Source of the DNA: Thiobacillus sp. 63-78 | GTDB taxonomy: Bacteria; Pseudomonadota; Gammaproteobacteria; Burkholderiales; Thiobacillaceae | DNA: 64,000 bases | Assembly (NCBI GenBank): GCA_001899765.1 | Contig: MKWM01000020.1 | Span: 35,315 to 99,314 of the forward strand | Direction: 5' to 3' | Shown here: one piece after another, positions 19,746-30,837 of the stretch | Numbering within the stretch: position 1 is the first letter of the stretch | Layout of the letters: every line of letters starts with the position of its first letter | Notes under the pieces: model-generated | Databases searched by the model: none | What the model was told of the DNA's origin: nothing | The model's input: the letters and a program-made list of their open reading frames with translations, nothing else | Program-made: the position numbers and the translations under genes

Positions 19746-20209
19746 TGCAACTGCTCGAACTCACCCCCGCCGAATTGGCTTTCCTGAAAACGCCGGTGCC
19801 GACGTCCGGCAACTGGCCGACGCGCCTGACACGCAGACTGGCCGCTACGCTGACCGCTCGTCTGCGTCTGCCGGTCCAGACGCAGGCGCAGCCGGCCCCC
19901 GCGCCGGAGACCGCACCGACTGCACCCGTCTGGCAGCCTGACGCCGCGCTGGCCGCCCTGTGGCTGACGCGTCGGCTGGGCGGGCGCGATGTTGCCGGCG
20001 GTCTGTCCTTCGTTCCCGGCAGTTTCGTTCGCACGCTGAATGCCGCCCTGGCGGAAAGCTGGCTGGATGCGCCGCCCCAGTGTGCGTTGCCGCATGCGCT
20101 GGCATGGCGCGTCACAGCCGGCCTCACGCAGGCCACCCTCACGGTGCGGCTGCCGCATTCCCCCGTCGACTTGACGCGCTGGGCGCGGGAGACCATCCGG
20201 CATGGCTAG
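19745..20209 (+). CDS. FliM-core-like protein in the fli operon (no SpoA domain)
   Basis: A 154-residue protein in the place where fliK-fliL-fliM-fliN usually stand. The pieces RLTRRLAATLTARLRLPVQ, PDAALAALWLTRRLGG and LTQATLTVRLPHSPVDLTRW resemble, in order, the CheC-like middle domain of FliM. It lacks the N-terminal CheY-binding EIDALL-type peptide and the C-terminal SpoA domain. An alternative reading is an unrelated FliK-type or SctQ-type protein. It starts on the last base of the fliJ stop and overlaps fliO by 8 nt, so it is a real member of the operon. The assignment is inference. Confidence 0.5.
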   Translation: MQLLELTPAELAFLKTPVPTSGNWPTRLTRRLAATLTARLRLPVQTQAQPAPAPETAPTAPVWQPDAALAALWLTRRLGGRDVAGGLSFVPGSFVRTLNAALAESWLDAPPQCALPHALAWRVTAGLTQATLTVRLPHSPVDLTRWARETIRHG

Positions 20210-20537
20210 ATTCGTCGCGGCCGCGGCATGGCTGCTGCTTCCGTCCCGGGCGCTGGCGGCGACGGATCCCGCGAGCAGCTTGCTGACCGTGTTGCTGAGT
20301 CTGGGACTCATCCTCGGCGGATTCGTCGCGGTCGCCTGGTTCGTCCGGCGCTACCTGCCGGGCATGGGCGCGCAGGGCGCGGTCAAGGTCGTCGGAACGA
20401 CGCCGGTTGGCGCGCGCGAGCGCGTGGTGGTGGTCGAGGTGGACGGCACCTGGCTGCTGCTGGGGGTAGGGGGAGGCAATGTCCGCCTGCTGCATACCTG
20501 GCCGAAGCCGGACACGACGCAGGAGCATGAACGATGA
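20202..20537 (+). CDS. fliO: Flagellar biosynthetic protein FliO
   Basis: A 111-residue membrane protein: signal-like N-terminus, one membrane segment (LLTVLLSLGLILGGFVAVAWFV), then the cytoplasmic FliO domain with VKVVGTTPVGARERVVVVEVDGTWLLLGV. FliO helps FliP assemble into the export gate. It overlaps both neighbours. Confidence 0.88.
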   Translation: MARFVAAAAWLLLPSRALAATDPASSLLTVLLSLGLILGGFVAVAWFVRRYLPGMGAQGAVKVVGTTPVGARERVVVVEVDGTWLLLGVGGGNVRLLHTWPKPDTTQEHER

Positions 20538-21265
20538 GGACTGGCGTGCTGTGCGGGCTGTTGCTCGGGCTGTGTGTGCCGGCCTGGGCGGCGGACGCCA
20601 GCGTACCCTTGCTGAGCGTGACGCCCGGCGCGGGCGGACAGGTCATCGGTGTGTCGGGGGCGAGCCTGCCGTGGCTGTTGCTGTTCCCGTTCCTGCCGGC
20701 CCTGCTGCTGGCGTTCACCGCCTTCACCCGGATTGCCGTGGTGCTGTTTCTGCTGCGGCAGGGGCTGGGCAGCCCGACCGCGCCGCCCAATCTGGTGCTG
20801 ATGGGGCTGGCGCTGCTGTTGACCATTTTCGTGATGTCGCCGGCTTTGAAGGCGATCAATGCCGAGGCGTATCAGCCGTATCTTGCCGGCGCCCTGAGTT
20901 TCAACGAGGCCGCCGACAGGGCGGCTTCCCCGCTGAAAGCCTTCATGCTGCGGCAGACGCGCGCCGAGGATCTCGACCTGTTCATCGGGAACGATAAGCG
21001 TATCGATCCCAAGCGGGTGGACAGCGTGCCGCTGGCGGCGCTGGCGCCGGCTTTTCTGACCAGCGAGCTCAAGACCGCCTTCCAGATCGGCTTCATGGTC
21101 GTGCTGCCGTTCCTGGTGATCGATCTCGTGGTGGCCGCCGTGACGACTGCGCTCGGCATGATCATGCTGCCGCCGCAACTGGTGTCGCTGCCCCTGAAGC
21201 TGCTGTTGTTCGTCACGGTGGACGGCTGGCATCTGCTGGTGGGCTCGCTGCTCGGGAGTTTCTGA
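20534..21265 (+). CDS. fliP: Flagellar biosynthetic protein FliP
   Basis: A 243-residue core protein of the export gate, with a cleavable N-terminal signal, four membrane segments and the family motifs FTRIAVVLFLLRQGLGSPTAPPN and EDLDLFIGND. It overlaps fliO by 4 nt and precedes fliQ by 19 nt. Confidence 0.95.
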   Translation: MRTGVLCGLLLGLCVPAWAADASVPLLSVTPGAGGQVIGVSGASLPWLLLFPFLPALLLAFTAFTRIAVVLFLLRQGLGSPTAPPNLVLMGLALLLTIFVMSPALKAINAEAYQPYLAGALSFNEAADRAASPLKAFMLRQTRAEDLDLFIGNDKRIDPKRVDSVPLAALAPAFLTSELKTAFQIGFMVVLPFLVIDLVVAAVTTALGMIMLPPQLVSLPLKLLLFVTVDGWHLLVGSLLGSF

Positions 21266-21284
21266 TGGAAGCTGGGGTTTTTTA

Positions 21285-21539
21285 ATGGAAGGCGTGGCGC
21301 GCGATGCACTCTGGCTGCTGATGCTGATTGCTGCGCCGGTACTGCTGGCGGGGCTGGTGACCGCATTCGCCATCAGCCTGTTCCAGGCCGCGACGCAGAT
21401 TCTCGAGCCCACGCTGTCCTTTGTCCCCAAGCTCATCGTCGTGCTGCTCGTGCTGGCGCTGCTGGGTGGCTGGATGGGCGGGCAGCTGGTCGAGTTCGCA
21501 CGCGGCATGCTGACCGATTTTCCGGGTCTGGTGGAATGA
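21285..21539 (+). CDS. fliQ: Flagellar biosynthetic protein FliQ
   Basis: An 84-residue protein with two membrane hairpins, including the typical AFAISLFQAATQILEPTLSFVPK segment. Part of the FliP5Q4R1 gate. It sits between fliP and fliR. Confidence 0.95.
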   Translation: MEGVARDALWLLMLIAAPVLLAGLVTAFAISLFQAATQILEPTLSFVPKLIVVLLVLALLGGWMGGQLVEFARGMLTDFPGLVE

Positions 21540-21546
21540 GCGAGCC

Positions 21547-22290
21547 ATGCCGCTGACCGAAGCGGGCCTGTCGGTCTGGCTGTTCGCCTTCGCGCGGCTC
21601 GCCGGCTGGACCGTGTTCGATCCGCTGATCGGCCGTTTGCCGCTGCTGCTGCGCCTGTTCCTGGCCGCTGTGCTGGCTGTCGTGCTGGCGCCGGGCCTCA
21701 TGCCGGGGACCACCGCGCCGTTCACCGTGCAGGGTCTGCTCGCATTGAGCATGGAAGCCACGCGAGGGGCGGCGCTGGCGTTGTGCGTATGGCTGGTGTT
21801 TGCCGCGGTGAGCGCGGCGCTGGTGTGGACCGGCCATACCGCGACCGGTGGCCTGCTGGCGCTGACCGCCGAACAGGCGGGATCAACCGATGCCGCCTGG
21901 CGTGCGCTGGCGGGCTGGCTGGCAGCGATGGCGTTTCTGGCGGCGAGCGGCCATCTGCTGATCGTGCACGCGCTGCGCGACAGCTTCGTGGCCATGCCGG
22001 TCGCCGTCCTGCCGGCCGCAGCGGATGTGCGCCAGCTGGCCGAAGCCGGCAGCTGGCTGTTCGCCACCGGCGTACAGCTGGCCTTGCCCCTGCTCGCCCT
22101 GGCGTTGCTGATCCAGCTGGCTTTCGGTATCGTGGCGCGCGCGGTGCCGGGACTGGATATGTTCTCGGTCGGCCTCGGTCTGGCAGCACTCGGTCTGACG
22201 GCCGCCTGGGTCGCGGCGGTGCCGCTGCTTGCGCGCGGCGTCGGCCTGGGCATCAGCCAATTGACGGGCTGGCTGACCCGGCTCGGATGA
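21547..22290 (+). CDS. fliR: Flagellar biosynthetic protein FliR
   Basis: A 247-residue polytopic gate protein. Hydrophobic segments run through the whole length and the family end pattern PGLDMFSVGLGLAALGLTAAW is present. It closes the fli operon; flhB and flhA are not in the window. Confidence 0.93.
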   Translation: MPLTEAGLSVWLFAFARLAGWTVFDPLIGRLPLLLRLFLAAVLAVVLAPGLMPGTTAPFTVQGLLALSMEATRGAALALCVWLVFAAVSAALVWTGHTATGGLLALTAEQAGSTDAAWRALAGWLAAMAFLAASGHLLIVHALRDSFVAMPVAVLPAAADVRQLAEAGSWLFATGVQLALPLLALALLIQLAFGIVARAVPGLDMFSVGLGLAALGLTAAWVAAVPLLARGVGLGISQLTGWLTRLG

Positions 22291-22373
22291 GCGCGGGTCG
22301 CCGCATATGTGCCCCGGCACGATTGCATCCTGTTATATCACGTCAGCCTGAAACGAGCCTGGAGCCCGATACC

Positions 22374-23768
22374 GTGACCGAGAAGCCGATCTCCGATGCC
22401 CTAGTCCTGTATGGCGCCACCGGCGATCTTGCCCGGCGCAAGATCTTTCCCGCGCTGCACGACATGTTGCGGCATGGCCGCACGCTGCCGCCCATCCTGT
22501 GCGTGGCGCATTCTCCGGGGTGGGATATCGAGCGCCTGCGCGCCCATGCCCATGACGGGATTGCCCGTTTTGGCAGCGGCCTGGATGAAGGCGTGTTCCG
22601 CAATCTGGCCAGCCTGCTGACCTACATCAACGGCGACTATGAGGATCCGGAAACGTATGTGGCGCTGCGCCGGGCCCTGGAGAACCGGAAACATCCACTT
22701 CATTATTTCGCCATTCCGCCGGCCATGTTTCCGGTCGTGGTACGCGGGCTGGCGGGGGCCGGCTGCACGGAGGGCGCGCGGGTCGTGGTGGAAAAACCCT
22801 TCGGCCGCGATCTGGAATCGGCACGGTCGCTCAATGCGACGCTGTACGAGGCACTGCCGGAATCCGGGATCTTCCGCATCGATCACTATCTGGGCAAGGA
22901 AGCGGTACAGAACATCCTGTATTTCCGTTTCGCCAATTCTTTTCTCGAACCGATCTGGAACCGCAACCATATCCGGCAGATCCAGATCACCATGTCGGAA
23001 AATTTTGGCGTGGCCGGACGCGGACACTTCTACGACTCGGTCGGCGCCATCCGCGACGTCCTGCAGAACCACCTGCTGCAGATCCTCGCCCTGCTGGCCA
23101 TGGAGCCGCCGCTGGGAACCAGCGCGGAGGCGGTTCGCGATGAACAGGCCAAGCTGCTCAAGGCCATCCGGCCGCTGGCGCCCGGCGACATGATTCGCGG
23201 TCAGTACGAAGGCTATCAAAAAGAAGAAGGCATCGCGCACGGATCGGACACCGAAACCTATGCCGCCGTCCGCTTCTTCGTGGATACCTGGCGCTGGGCC
23301 GGCGTTCCCTTCATCGTCCGGACCGGCAAGCATCTGCCGCTGACCACCACCGAGATTCGCGCCGAGTTCCAGCTTCCGCCACAGCGTGTGTTCGCGCTGT
23401 CGGAAGCCGGGCCGCTGGCGCCGAATTATCTGCGCATGCGTTTGTCGCCCACCGTATCCATCGCGCTGGGCGCACGCACGAAGAATGCGGGCGACCGTAT
23501 GGTCGGACGTCCCGTCGAACTCTACGTCTGCAATAACCACCCGGATGAAATGAGCGCCTACGAGCGCCTGCTCGGCGACGCCATGGATGGCGAGGCCATG
23601 CTGTTCGCCCGTCAGGACGCGGTGGAGGCGGCCTGGCGGATAGTGGAACCCGTGCTCTCGCATCATGATCCGGCATGCCGCTACGAACCCGGCACATGGG
23701 GGCCGGCCGAGGCCGATCTGCTGCTTGCCGGGGGGCGCTGGCATAATCCGCGTCCCCCCCAGGGCTAG
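22374..23768 (+). CDS. zwf: Glucose-6-phosphate 1-dehydrogenase
   Basis: A 464-residue enzyme oxidising glucose 6-phosphate to 6-phosphogluconolactone with NADP. The nucleotide motif GATGDLARRKIFPAL, the active-site RIDHYLGKE and the second signature EKPFGRD are intact. The open frame extends far upstream inside fliR, but that part is out of frame with fliR and is not coding. GTG 22374 gives the family N-terminus VTEKPISDALVLYG. It stands alone, without pgl or edd. Confidence 0.95.
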   Translation: MTEKPISDALVLYGATGDLARRKIFPALHDMLRHGRTLPPILCVAHSPGWDIERLRAHAHDGIARFGSGLDEGVFRNLASLLTYINGDYEDPETYVALRRALENRKHPLHYFAIPPAMFPVVVRGLAGAGCTEGARVVVEKPFGRDLESARSLNATLYEALPESGIFRIDHYLGKEAVQNILYFRFANSFLEPIWNRNHIRQIQITMSENFGVAGRGHFYDSVGAIRDVLQNHLLQILALLAMEPPLGTSAEAVRDEQAKLLKAIRPLAPGDMIRGQYEGYQKEEGIAHGSDTETYAAVRFFVDTWRWAGVPFIVRTGKHLPLTTTEIRAEFQLPPQRVFALSEAGPLAPNYLRMRLSPTVSIALGARTKNAGDRMVGRPVELYVCNNHPDEMSAYERLLGDAMDGEAMLFARQDAVEAAWRIVEPVLSHHDPACRYEPGTWGPAEADLLLAGGRWHNPRPPQG

Positions 23769-23908
23769 GACAATTAAAGCTCGGGCTCTGCAACCTGCCG
23801 GCCCGATTTAGAGAAAGCCGGCCATGGCCAGATGGATTAGAATGCATGATTTATCGTGGCATCGCCGGTCATCCGGCACATGTCTGAATATAGAGCGGCG
23901 GAAACAAG

Positions 23909-24799
23909 ATGGCAGAAATGAACAGGGCCAGAGGCAGCCTGGTCGCAATCGTCACCCCCATGTCGAGCGACGGCGCGCTCGATCTCGATGCGTTGCGCCG
24001 CCTGATCGACTGGCATATTGCCGAGGGATCGGATGGCATCGTCATTGTCGGGACGACCGGTGAATCGCCCACCGTCAGCTACGACGAGCACTGTCTGCTG
24101 ATCCGTACAACCGTCGAGCAGGTGGCCGGGCGTGTGCCGGTGATCGCGGGTACGGGCGCGAACTCGACTGCCGAGGCCATCGAGTTGACCGAGTGCGCCA
24201 GGGCAGCGGGCGCGCTGGCCGGGCTGTCCGTGGTGCCCTACTACAACAAGCCGACGCAGGAAGGTCTCTACCAGCATTTCCGCAAGATCGCCGAAACGGT
24301 CGACCTGCCGCTGATTCTCTACAATGTGCCGGGGCGCACGATCACCGATCTGTCCAACGATACGGTGCTGCGTCTGGCGGAAGTGCCCGGCATCGTCGGC
24401 ATCAAGGACGCAACCGGCAGCCTGGAACGCGCGGCCGACCTGCTGCGTCGCGCACCCGGGGATTTTTCACTGTATACCGGCGACGACGCGACCGCGTTGC
24501 CCTTCATGCTGCTGGGCGGCCATGGCGTGATCTCGGTGACCGCCAACGTGGCGCCGAAGCTGATGCACGAGATGTGCGCTGCCGCCTTCGCCGGAGATTT
24601 GGCGCGCGCACGCGAACTCAACAACAGGCTGCTGCCGTTGCACAGCAAGCTGTTCGTCGAGGCGAACCCGATTCCGGTCAAGTGGGCGTGCGCGGAACTG
24701 GGGCTGATTTCGCCTGCCTTGCGCCTGCCCCTGACTGCGTTGTCTGCCGGCCTGCATGACACGGTGCGCGACGCGATGCGTCACGCCAGTTTGATCTAG
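23909..24799 (+). CDS. dapA: 4-hydroxy-tetrahydrodipicolinate synthase
   Basis: A 296-residue TIM-barrel aldolase of lysine and peptidoglycan-precursor synthesis, condensing pyruvate with aspartate semialdehyde. The Schiff-base Lys is in GIKDATGS, the pyruvate-binding motif GTTGESPT and the YYNKPTQEG tyrosine segment are present. Followed by bamC, as in many proteobacteria. Confidence 0.96.
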   Translation: MAEMNRARGSLVAIVTPMSSDGALDLDALRRLIDWHIAEGSDGIVIVGTTGESPTVSYDEHCLLIRTTVEQVAGRVPVIAGTGANSTAEAIELTECARAAGALAGLSVVPYYNKPTQEGLYQHFRKIAETVDLPLILYNVPGRTITDLSNDTVLRLAEVPGIVGIKDATGSLERAADLLRRAPGDFSLYTGDDATALPFMLLGGHGVISVTANVAPKLMHEMCAAAFAGDLARARELNNRLLPLHSKLFVEANPIPVKWACAELGLISPALRLPLTALSAGLHDTVRDAMRHASLI

Positions 24800-24854
24800 C
24801 CGCCTGCCGCGCCTTGCCGCTTTGATACCAGGTCTTCGTTTAGGACACCCGAAT

Positions 24855-25958
24855 ATGCGTGTATTGCCCCTGTTTCTGATGATTGCCGTGGCCCTGTCTG
24901 GCTGCGGCATCGTGGAATCCAAGAAAATCGATTACAAGTCAGCCGGCAAGCTGCCGACGCTGGAAGTGCCGCCCGATCTGGTGGCGCCGACCGCGGATAA
25001 CCGCTACGCGATCCCCGATAGCCAGGGCAGCGGCACGGCCACCCTGTCGACCTACAGCCAGGAGCGCAAGCAGACACCGAGCAGCGCGCAGACCCTGCTT
25101 CCGACCGAGGAGAAGGCCCATATCGAACGCGCCGGCAGTGAGCGCTGGCTGGTGGTGAAAGCGACTCCGCAGCAGGTCTGGCCGGTCCTCAAGGATTTCT
25201 GGCAGGAGAATGGTTTCATTCTCAACAAGGAATCGCCCGAAACCGGCATCATGGAAACCGACTGGGCGGAAAACCGGGCCAATATTCCACAGGACGTGAT
25301 TCGCCGCACACTCGGCAAGGTGCTCGACGGGTTGTATTCCACCGCTGAACGCGACAAGTTCCGCACGCGGATCGAAACCGGCCAGGACGGCACCGAAATC
25401 TACATCAGCCACCGCGGCATGAAGGAGGTTTACGCCACCGAGGGCAAGGACAAGACTGTGTGGGAGCCGCGTGCGCCGGACCCCGGACTCGAGGCCGAAA
25501 TGCTGAGCCGCCTGATGCTGCGCTTCGGGGTGGAGAAGAGCCGTGCCGATGCGATGCTGGCCAAACAGCAGACGCCGGAATTGGCGCATGTCGTCCAGGA
25601 AGCCGGCGTACCGGTGCTGGACATGGACGAAAGCTTCGACCGCGCCTGGCGACGCGTCGGCCTGGCGCTCGACCGCGTCGGCTTTGCCGTGGAAGACCGC
25701 GACCGCTCCAAAGGCATCTACTACGTGCGCTACATCGATCCCGAGATCGACAATGCCAGCAAGCGTGACGAGGGCATGTTCGCCAAGTTCGCCTTCTGGC
25801 GCAGCAAGAAGGCGCAGACCACGCCGCAACTGCGGATCGTGGTCAGCGAAGCGGGCGACAAGAGCCGGGTCAGCGTCACCCCGGGCGTGGATGGAAAATC
25901 CGTCGATGCCAACACGCGCAACCGCATCATCAACCTGCTGCATAAGGAACTGAAGTGA
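24855..25958 (+). CDS. bamC: Outer membrane protein assembly factor BamC
   Basis: A 367-residue lipoprotein of the BAM complex. The lipobox is LSGC after a short hydrophobic signal (MRVLPLFLMIAVALSGC), followed by the unstructured BamD-binding stretch with LPTLEVPPDL, then two helix-grip domains (VVKATPQQVWPVLKDFW and ESFDRAWRRVGLALDRVGF). I chose ATG 24855, which places the lipobox correctly; an upstream ATG at 24822 would spoil the signal. Confidence 0.92.
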   Translation: MRVLPLFLMIAVALSGCGIVESKKIDYKSAGKLPTLEVPPDLVAPTADNRYAIPDSQGSGTATLSTYSQERKQTPSSAQTLLPTEEKAHIERAGSERWLVVKATPQQVWPVLKDFWQENGFILNKESPETGIMETDWAENRANIPQDVIRRTLGKVLDGLYSTAERDKFRTRIETGQDGTEIYISHRGMKEVYATEGKDKTVWEPRAPDPGLEAEMLSRLMLRFGVEKSRADAMLAKQQTPELAHVVQEAGVPVLDMDESFDRAWRRVGLALDRVGFAVEDRDRSKGIYYVRYIDPEIDNASKRDEGMFAKFAFWRSKKAQTTPQLRIVVSEAGDKSRVSVTPGVDGKSVDANTRNRIINLLHKELK

Positions 25959-25974
25959 TGCAGGGACGGATGTA

Positions 25975-26733
25975 ATGCGGTTTGCGAGCCTCGGCAGCGG
26001 TAGCGAGGGCAACGGCCTGCTGGTCGAGGCCGGCTCCACCCGGGTGCTGATGGACTGCGGCTTCGGACTGGCCGACGGCATTGCGCGACTGGCACGGCTG
26101 GGGCTCCGCCCCGCCGATCTGGCGGGCATCGTGGTGACACACGAACACGGCGATCATCTCGGCGGGGTGGGACGGCTGGCGCGCAAGTACACGCTGCCAG
26201 TGTGGCTGACCGACGGGACGCGGACCATGGCCCAGGACCTCGACGGCGTGGCGATACGGGTGATCGACAGCCATGCGGCGTTCGGGGTGGGCGATCTGGA
26301 GATCCGGCCGTTTCCCGTGCCGCACGATGCGCGCGAACCGGTGCAGTATGTGTTCAGTGACGGCAATCGCCGGCTGGGCGTGCTGACCGATACCGGTTGC
26401 AGTACCCCGCATATCGAGGCCATGCTGGCCGGCGTCGACGCGCTGGTGCTGGAATGCAATCACGACGCCGCGATGCTGGAAAATGGACCGTATCCCGCAA
26501 GCCTCAAGCGCCGGGTCGGCGGCCGTTTCGGCCATCTGGAAAACAGTCAGTCGGCGGCGTTGCTGGACAAGCTGAAACACGGCGCCCTGCAATGCGTGAT
26601 GGCCGCGCACGTTTCGCGCAGGAACAACACGGACGCCCTGGCCCGGTGCGCGCTGGCCCGGACGCTGGGCTGTGCGGATGAAGAGGTGCGCGTGGCCTGC
26701 CAGAAAGCGGGCTTTGACTGGATACGGATTTAG
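25975..26733 (+). CDS. MBL-fold metallohydrolase, WalJ/YycJ-like
   Basis: A 252-residue metallo-beta-lactamase-fold protein. The metal motif is THEHGDHLGG, with further ligands in PVPHDA and LTDTGCSTP; the start FASLGSGSEGNGLLVE is typical of the YycJ/WalJ group, thought to be 5'-exonuclease-like. It lies 16 nt after bamC and 44 nt before the helicase, probably in one transcript. Confidence 0.88.
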   Translation: MRFASLGSGSEGNGLLVEAGSTRVLMDCGFGLADGIARLARLGLRPADLAGIVVTHEHGDHLGGVGRLARKYTLPVWLTDGTRTMAQDLDGVAIRVIDSHAAFGVGDLEIRPFPVPHDAREPVQYVFSDGNRRLGVLTDTGCSTPHIEAMLAGVDALVLECNHDAAMLENGPYPASLKRRVGGRFGHLENSQSAALLDKLKHGALQCVMAAHVSRRNNTDALARCALARTLGCADEEVRVACQKAGFDWIRI

Positions 26734-26777
26734 CCGGCCGGTAATTTAATCGAACCAGAGCATTCACTGGACAGACC

Positions 26778-28174
<1,397 letters not shown>

Positions 28175-28178
<4 letters not shown>

Positions 28179-28519
28179 GCTGGGAACTTCTCCTGTTGGG
28201 GATATTTGGCGCGGCCGGCTGGTACTGGTACGCCGGCATGCAGGTACGTGAACAGGCGATCACGGTCGGGCGTCGCGCCTGCGCCGATTCCGGCCTGCAA
28301 TTTCTGGACGAGACCGTGGCGCTGAGCCGCGCCCGCTTCGCCCGCAACGGCAGCGGCCAGCTGCAATTCCAGCGCGACTATCGCTTCGAGTTTTCCGATA
28401 CGGGGAATAACCGCCGTCCCGGCATCGTCCGCATGCTCGGCACCCGCGTCGAATGGATCAGCCTCGATGGAGACTGGCAGCAGGGCCACGTGGCCCGCGT
28501 CAGCCGGCTGGGAGAATGA
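28175..28519 (+). CDS. DUF3301 membrane-anchored protein
   Basis: A 114-residue protein with an N-terminal membrane segment (LLLLGIFGAAGWYWYAG) and a small C-terminal domain containing the DUF3301 pattern (RRACADSGLQFLDETVAL ... RDYRFEFS). Function unknown. The GTG start overlaps the rhlE stop. Confidence 0.85.
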
Positions 28520-28566
28520 TCGGGGACCGCGCCGTGCCGCCGCGTGTGGCGCGGTCGTCGTCCGCC

Positions 28567-29505
28567 TTACTCCTGTTCGATTTCCAGGATGGCCAGACTG
28601 ATCTGCTGGCCCAGATTGGTGTCCCACTCCGCCCAGTCCTGATAGGCCTTGAGCTTCTCGGCGATGACCGGTTTCATTTCGTAATCGCTCTTGCCTTCGT
28701 CGTACATGCGGCGCACTTCGGACATCAGCGTGGCGAAATAGGCTTTCTGGTCTTCGACAAATTTTCGATCGCCGGTCTTGCCATGGCCCGGAACGTAGAG
28801 AGCCATGTCGAGGGCAAGCGCCCGGTCGGTCGCCTTCATCACGCCCTTGAACGTGCCGTCGCGCAGGTTCATCACCTGACTGTTCAGCACGTTGTCCGCG
28901 GTGAACAGGATGTGATCTTCAACCATCTCGATCATCAGGTCGGTCTTGCTGTGCGCGTCGGTCGACGAGTGGATGCGGAAGGTCTTGCCGCCGATCTTGA
29001 ATGCCTGGCCGTCGGCCGCCTCGACAGTGGGGAACTCGGCGCGGGTGCCGTCGGTGTAACCGCCGGTCATGTCCGACATCAATTTGATCCAGAAGGCGCC
29101 GGCCCCGTTCCGGGCCAGCTTGATCATGTCGGGGTGGGCGATGAACGTCGCCTTGGGCCAGGCTTCCAGGATGGCCTGGTTGCCGAGCCAGTGGTCGCCG
29201 TGGACGTGGGTGTCGAATACGTGGGTGACCGGCTTGTCGGTCGTCTTGCGGATCTGCTCCACCACCATGCGCCCGACCTGCACGCTGGAGCCCGGATCGA
29301 TCACCACGACGCCCTCGTTCGTGACGATCCAGGCCGGGTTGTTCATGAAGCTCTCGTTGGCGGCGGAGGGCAGGCCTTGCGGGCCGTGGATGACGTAGGT
29401 GCCCGCCGCGACCTGTTGAGGCGGGTAGGGACGAACGACATCATTGGGGCCGGCCATGGCCGAGGTGCTGAAAATCAGGGCAGCGAGCAGGGACAGGGTA
29501 CGCAT
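28567..29505 (-). CDS. Periplasmic MBL-fold metallohydrolase (SoxH-like)
   Basis: A 312-residue protein with a signal peptide (MRTLSLLAALIFSTSAMA) and the dinuclear metal motif THVHGDHWLGN, with HSSTDAHSKTD and VPGHGKTG supplying later ligands. It resembles the quinoprotein-relay and SoxH group of metallohydrolases whose substrates are uncertain. A role in sulfur or alcohol oxidation is only suggested by family company. Confidence 0.78.
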   Translation of the reverse strand: MRTLSLLAALIFSTSAMAGPNDVVRPYPPQQVAAGTYVIHGPQGLPSAANESFMNNPAWIVTNEGVVVIDPGSSVQVGRMVVEQIRKTTDKPVTHVFDTHVHGDHWLGNQAILEAWPKATFIAHPDMIKLARNGAGAFWIKLMSDMTGGYTDGTRAEFPTVEAADGQAFKIGGKTFRIHSSTDAHSKTDLMIEMVEDHILFTADNVLNSQVMNLRDGTFKGVMKATDRALALDMALYVPGHGKTGDRKFVEDQKAYFATLMSEVRRMYDEGKSDYEMKPVIAEKLKAYQDWAEWDTNLGQQISLAILEIEQE

Positions 29506-29576
29506 GGGAGTTCTCCAGTCGGGTCAAGTGATCAACATACACAGAACAGGGGATGGGTTTAAATGGTCGAATCGGC

Positions 29577-30281
29577 CTACCACCATTTTTCGAATATGAC
29601 GCGACTCAGCGGCACGCCCAGATTGTGCAGCAGGGTGCTCATGTCCTCGACCATGCCTTGGGGGCCGCACAAGTAATACAGGGTGTCGTCCGGCACCATG
29701 AGCGCGTGCAGCTTGATCGGGTCGATGCGCCCGGTGAGACCGTTCCAGCAAGGATCCGGCTGGGTGACGGTGATGTTCACGTACAGGTTGTCGTGGGTGC
29801 GGGCCGCGGTTTCCAGCTCGCCCCGGAACAGGATTTCCCGGCTGTCCGACACGCTGTAGAGCATGTGCACGCAAGTTGACAAGCCGGCATCGCGCACGTG
29901 GCGGAAGATCGACAGCAGGGGGGTGACACCCACACCGCCGCCGATCAGCACCACGTTTTCGCTCATCTCGGGCAGATAGACGAATGGCCCCTGCCCCTGG
30001 GTCACGCGCACGCGGTCGTCGGGGCGGGCGCATTCGTGCACCCAGCGCGCCAGCGGATGCCGCGCGCTGGCCTTGATCGCCAGTTCGATCTCGCCCTGCT
30101 GGATGGGGGAAGTCGTGATGGAATATCCGGCGGTGTGCGTGACCCCGTCGATTTCAACGCTGAGATCGACCCACTGTCCCGGCAGGAAGCGGAAAGCGGT
30201 GTCCGGAATGGCGAGGCGCAGGGCGCGGATACTGGGCGTGGCGGGAGCGATCGCCGTAATGCGGGCGTCAAAAATGTGCAA
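29577..30281 (-). CDS. FAD/NAD(P)-binding oxidoreductase (ferredoxin reductase-like)
   Basis: A 234-residue flavoreductase with an FAD domain (LPGQWVDLSV, HTAGYSITTSP) and an NAD(P) domain (VLIGGGVGVTPLLSI, YLCGPQGMVED). It has no iron-sulfur domain, unlike the two longer reductases at 39.1 and 54.8 kb, so it needs a separate electron partner. It is 3 nt downstream of msrB and probably co-transcribed. Partner unknown. Confidence 0.82.
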   Translation of the reverse strand: MHIFDARITAIAPATPSIRALRLAIPDTAFRFLPGQWVDLSVEIDGVTHTAGYSITTSPIQQGEIELAIKASARHPLARWVHECARPDDRVRVTQGQGPFVYLPEMSENVVLIGGGVGVTPLLSIFRHVRDAGLSTCVHMLYSVSDSREILFRGELETAARTHDNLYVNITVTQPDPCWNGLTGRIDPIKLHALMVPDDTLYYLCGPQGMVEDMSTLLHNLGVPLSRVIFEKWW

Positions 30282-30284
30282 GGC

Positions 30285-30686
30285 TCAATCCTGTTTCTTC
30301 TGGAACGTCAGTGACGCTGAATTGATGCAGTAACGCAGGCCGGTGGGAGCCGGGCCATCGGGAAAGACGTGGCCCAGATGCGACCCGCAGTGGTGGCACA
30401 ACGCCTCGGCGCGTACCATGCCATGGCTGGTATCGGTCTTTTCGGCTACGGCATCGGTGTTCAGGGGCCGATAAAAGCTTGGCCAGCCGGTCCCCGAGTC
30501 GAACTTGGCCGCTGACGAAAACAGCGCTTCGCCGCAGGCGGCGCAAAGGTATTCACCCTGTTCGTGATGGTCCCAGTATTGCCCGGTGAATGCCCGTTCG
30601 GTTCCGTGCTCGCGCAGAATGCGGTATTGCTCGGGGCTTAATTCGGCGCGCCATTCGGCGTCGGTCCGGGTTTTGTCAAAGCGCAT
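30285..30686 (-). CDS. msrB: Peptide-methionine (R)-S-oxide reductase
   Basis: A 133-residue zinc enzyme repairing methionine-R-sulfoxide. The structural zinc Cys pairs are CAAC and CHHC, and the catalytic Cys is in RYCINSAS. A longer open frame exists, but ATG 30686 has GGAGAAG upstream and the family N-terminus [12 protein letters not shown]. Confidence 0.95.
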   Translation of the reverse strand: MRFDKTRTDAEWRAELSPEQYRILREHGTERAFTGQYWDHHEQGEYLCAACGEALFSSAAKFDSGTGWPSFYRPLNTDAVAEKTDTSHGMVRAEALCHHCGSHLGHVFPDGPAPTGLRYCINSASLTFQKKQD

Positions 30687-30837
30687 GATCTTCTCCGTCG
30701 GGTAAAAGAGTGTACCCGCAAGCACCCTGAAGGGCATAAAGAGGCAGGTCGTGGCTGTCATCCGCTGAAGCGGAAACCCCCACGTGCCATACGAGGTTGA
30801 CAGCGCCATCATAGCGGGTTTAATCTTCGTTCAGGTA

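Noticed and set aside
21783..22373. Upstream extension of the zwf frame
   Set aside because: It overlaps fliR out of frame and has an Arg/Ala/Gly shadow composition; GTG 22374 gives the family start.
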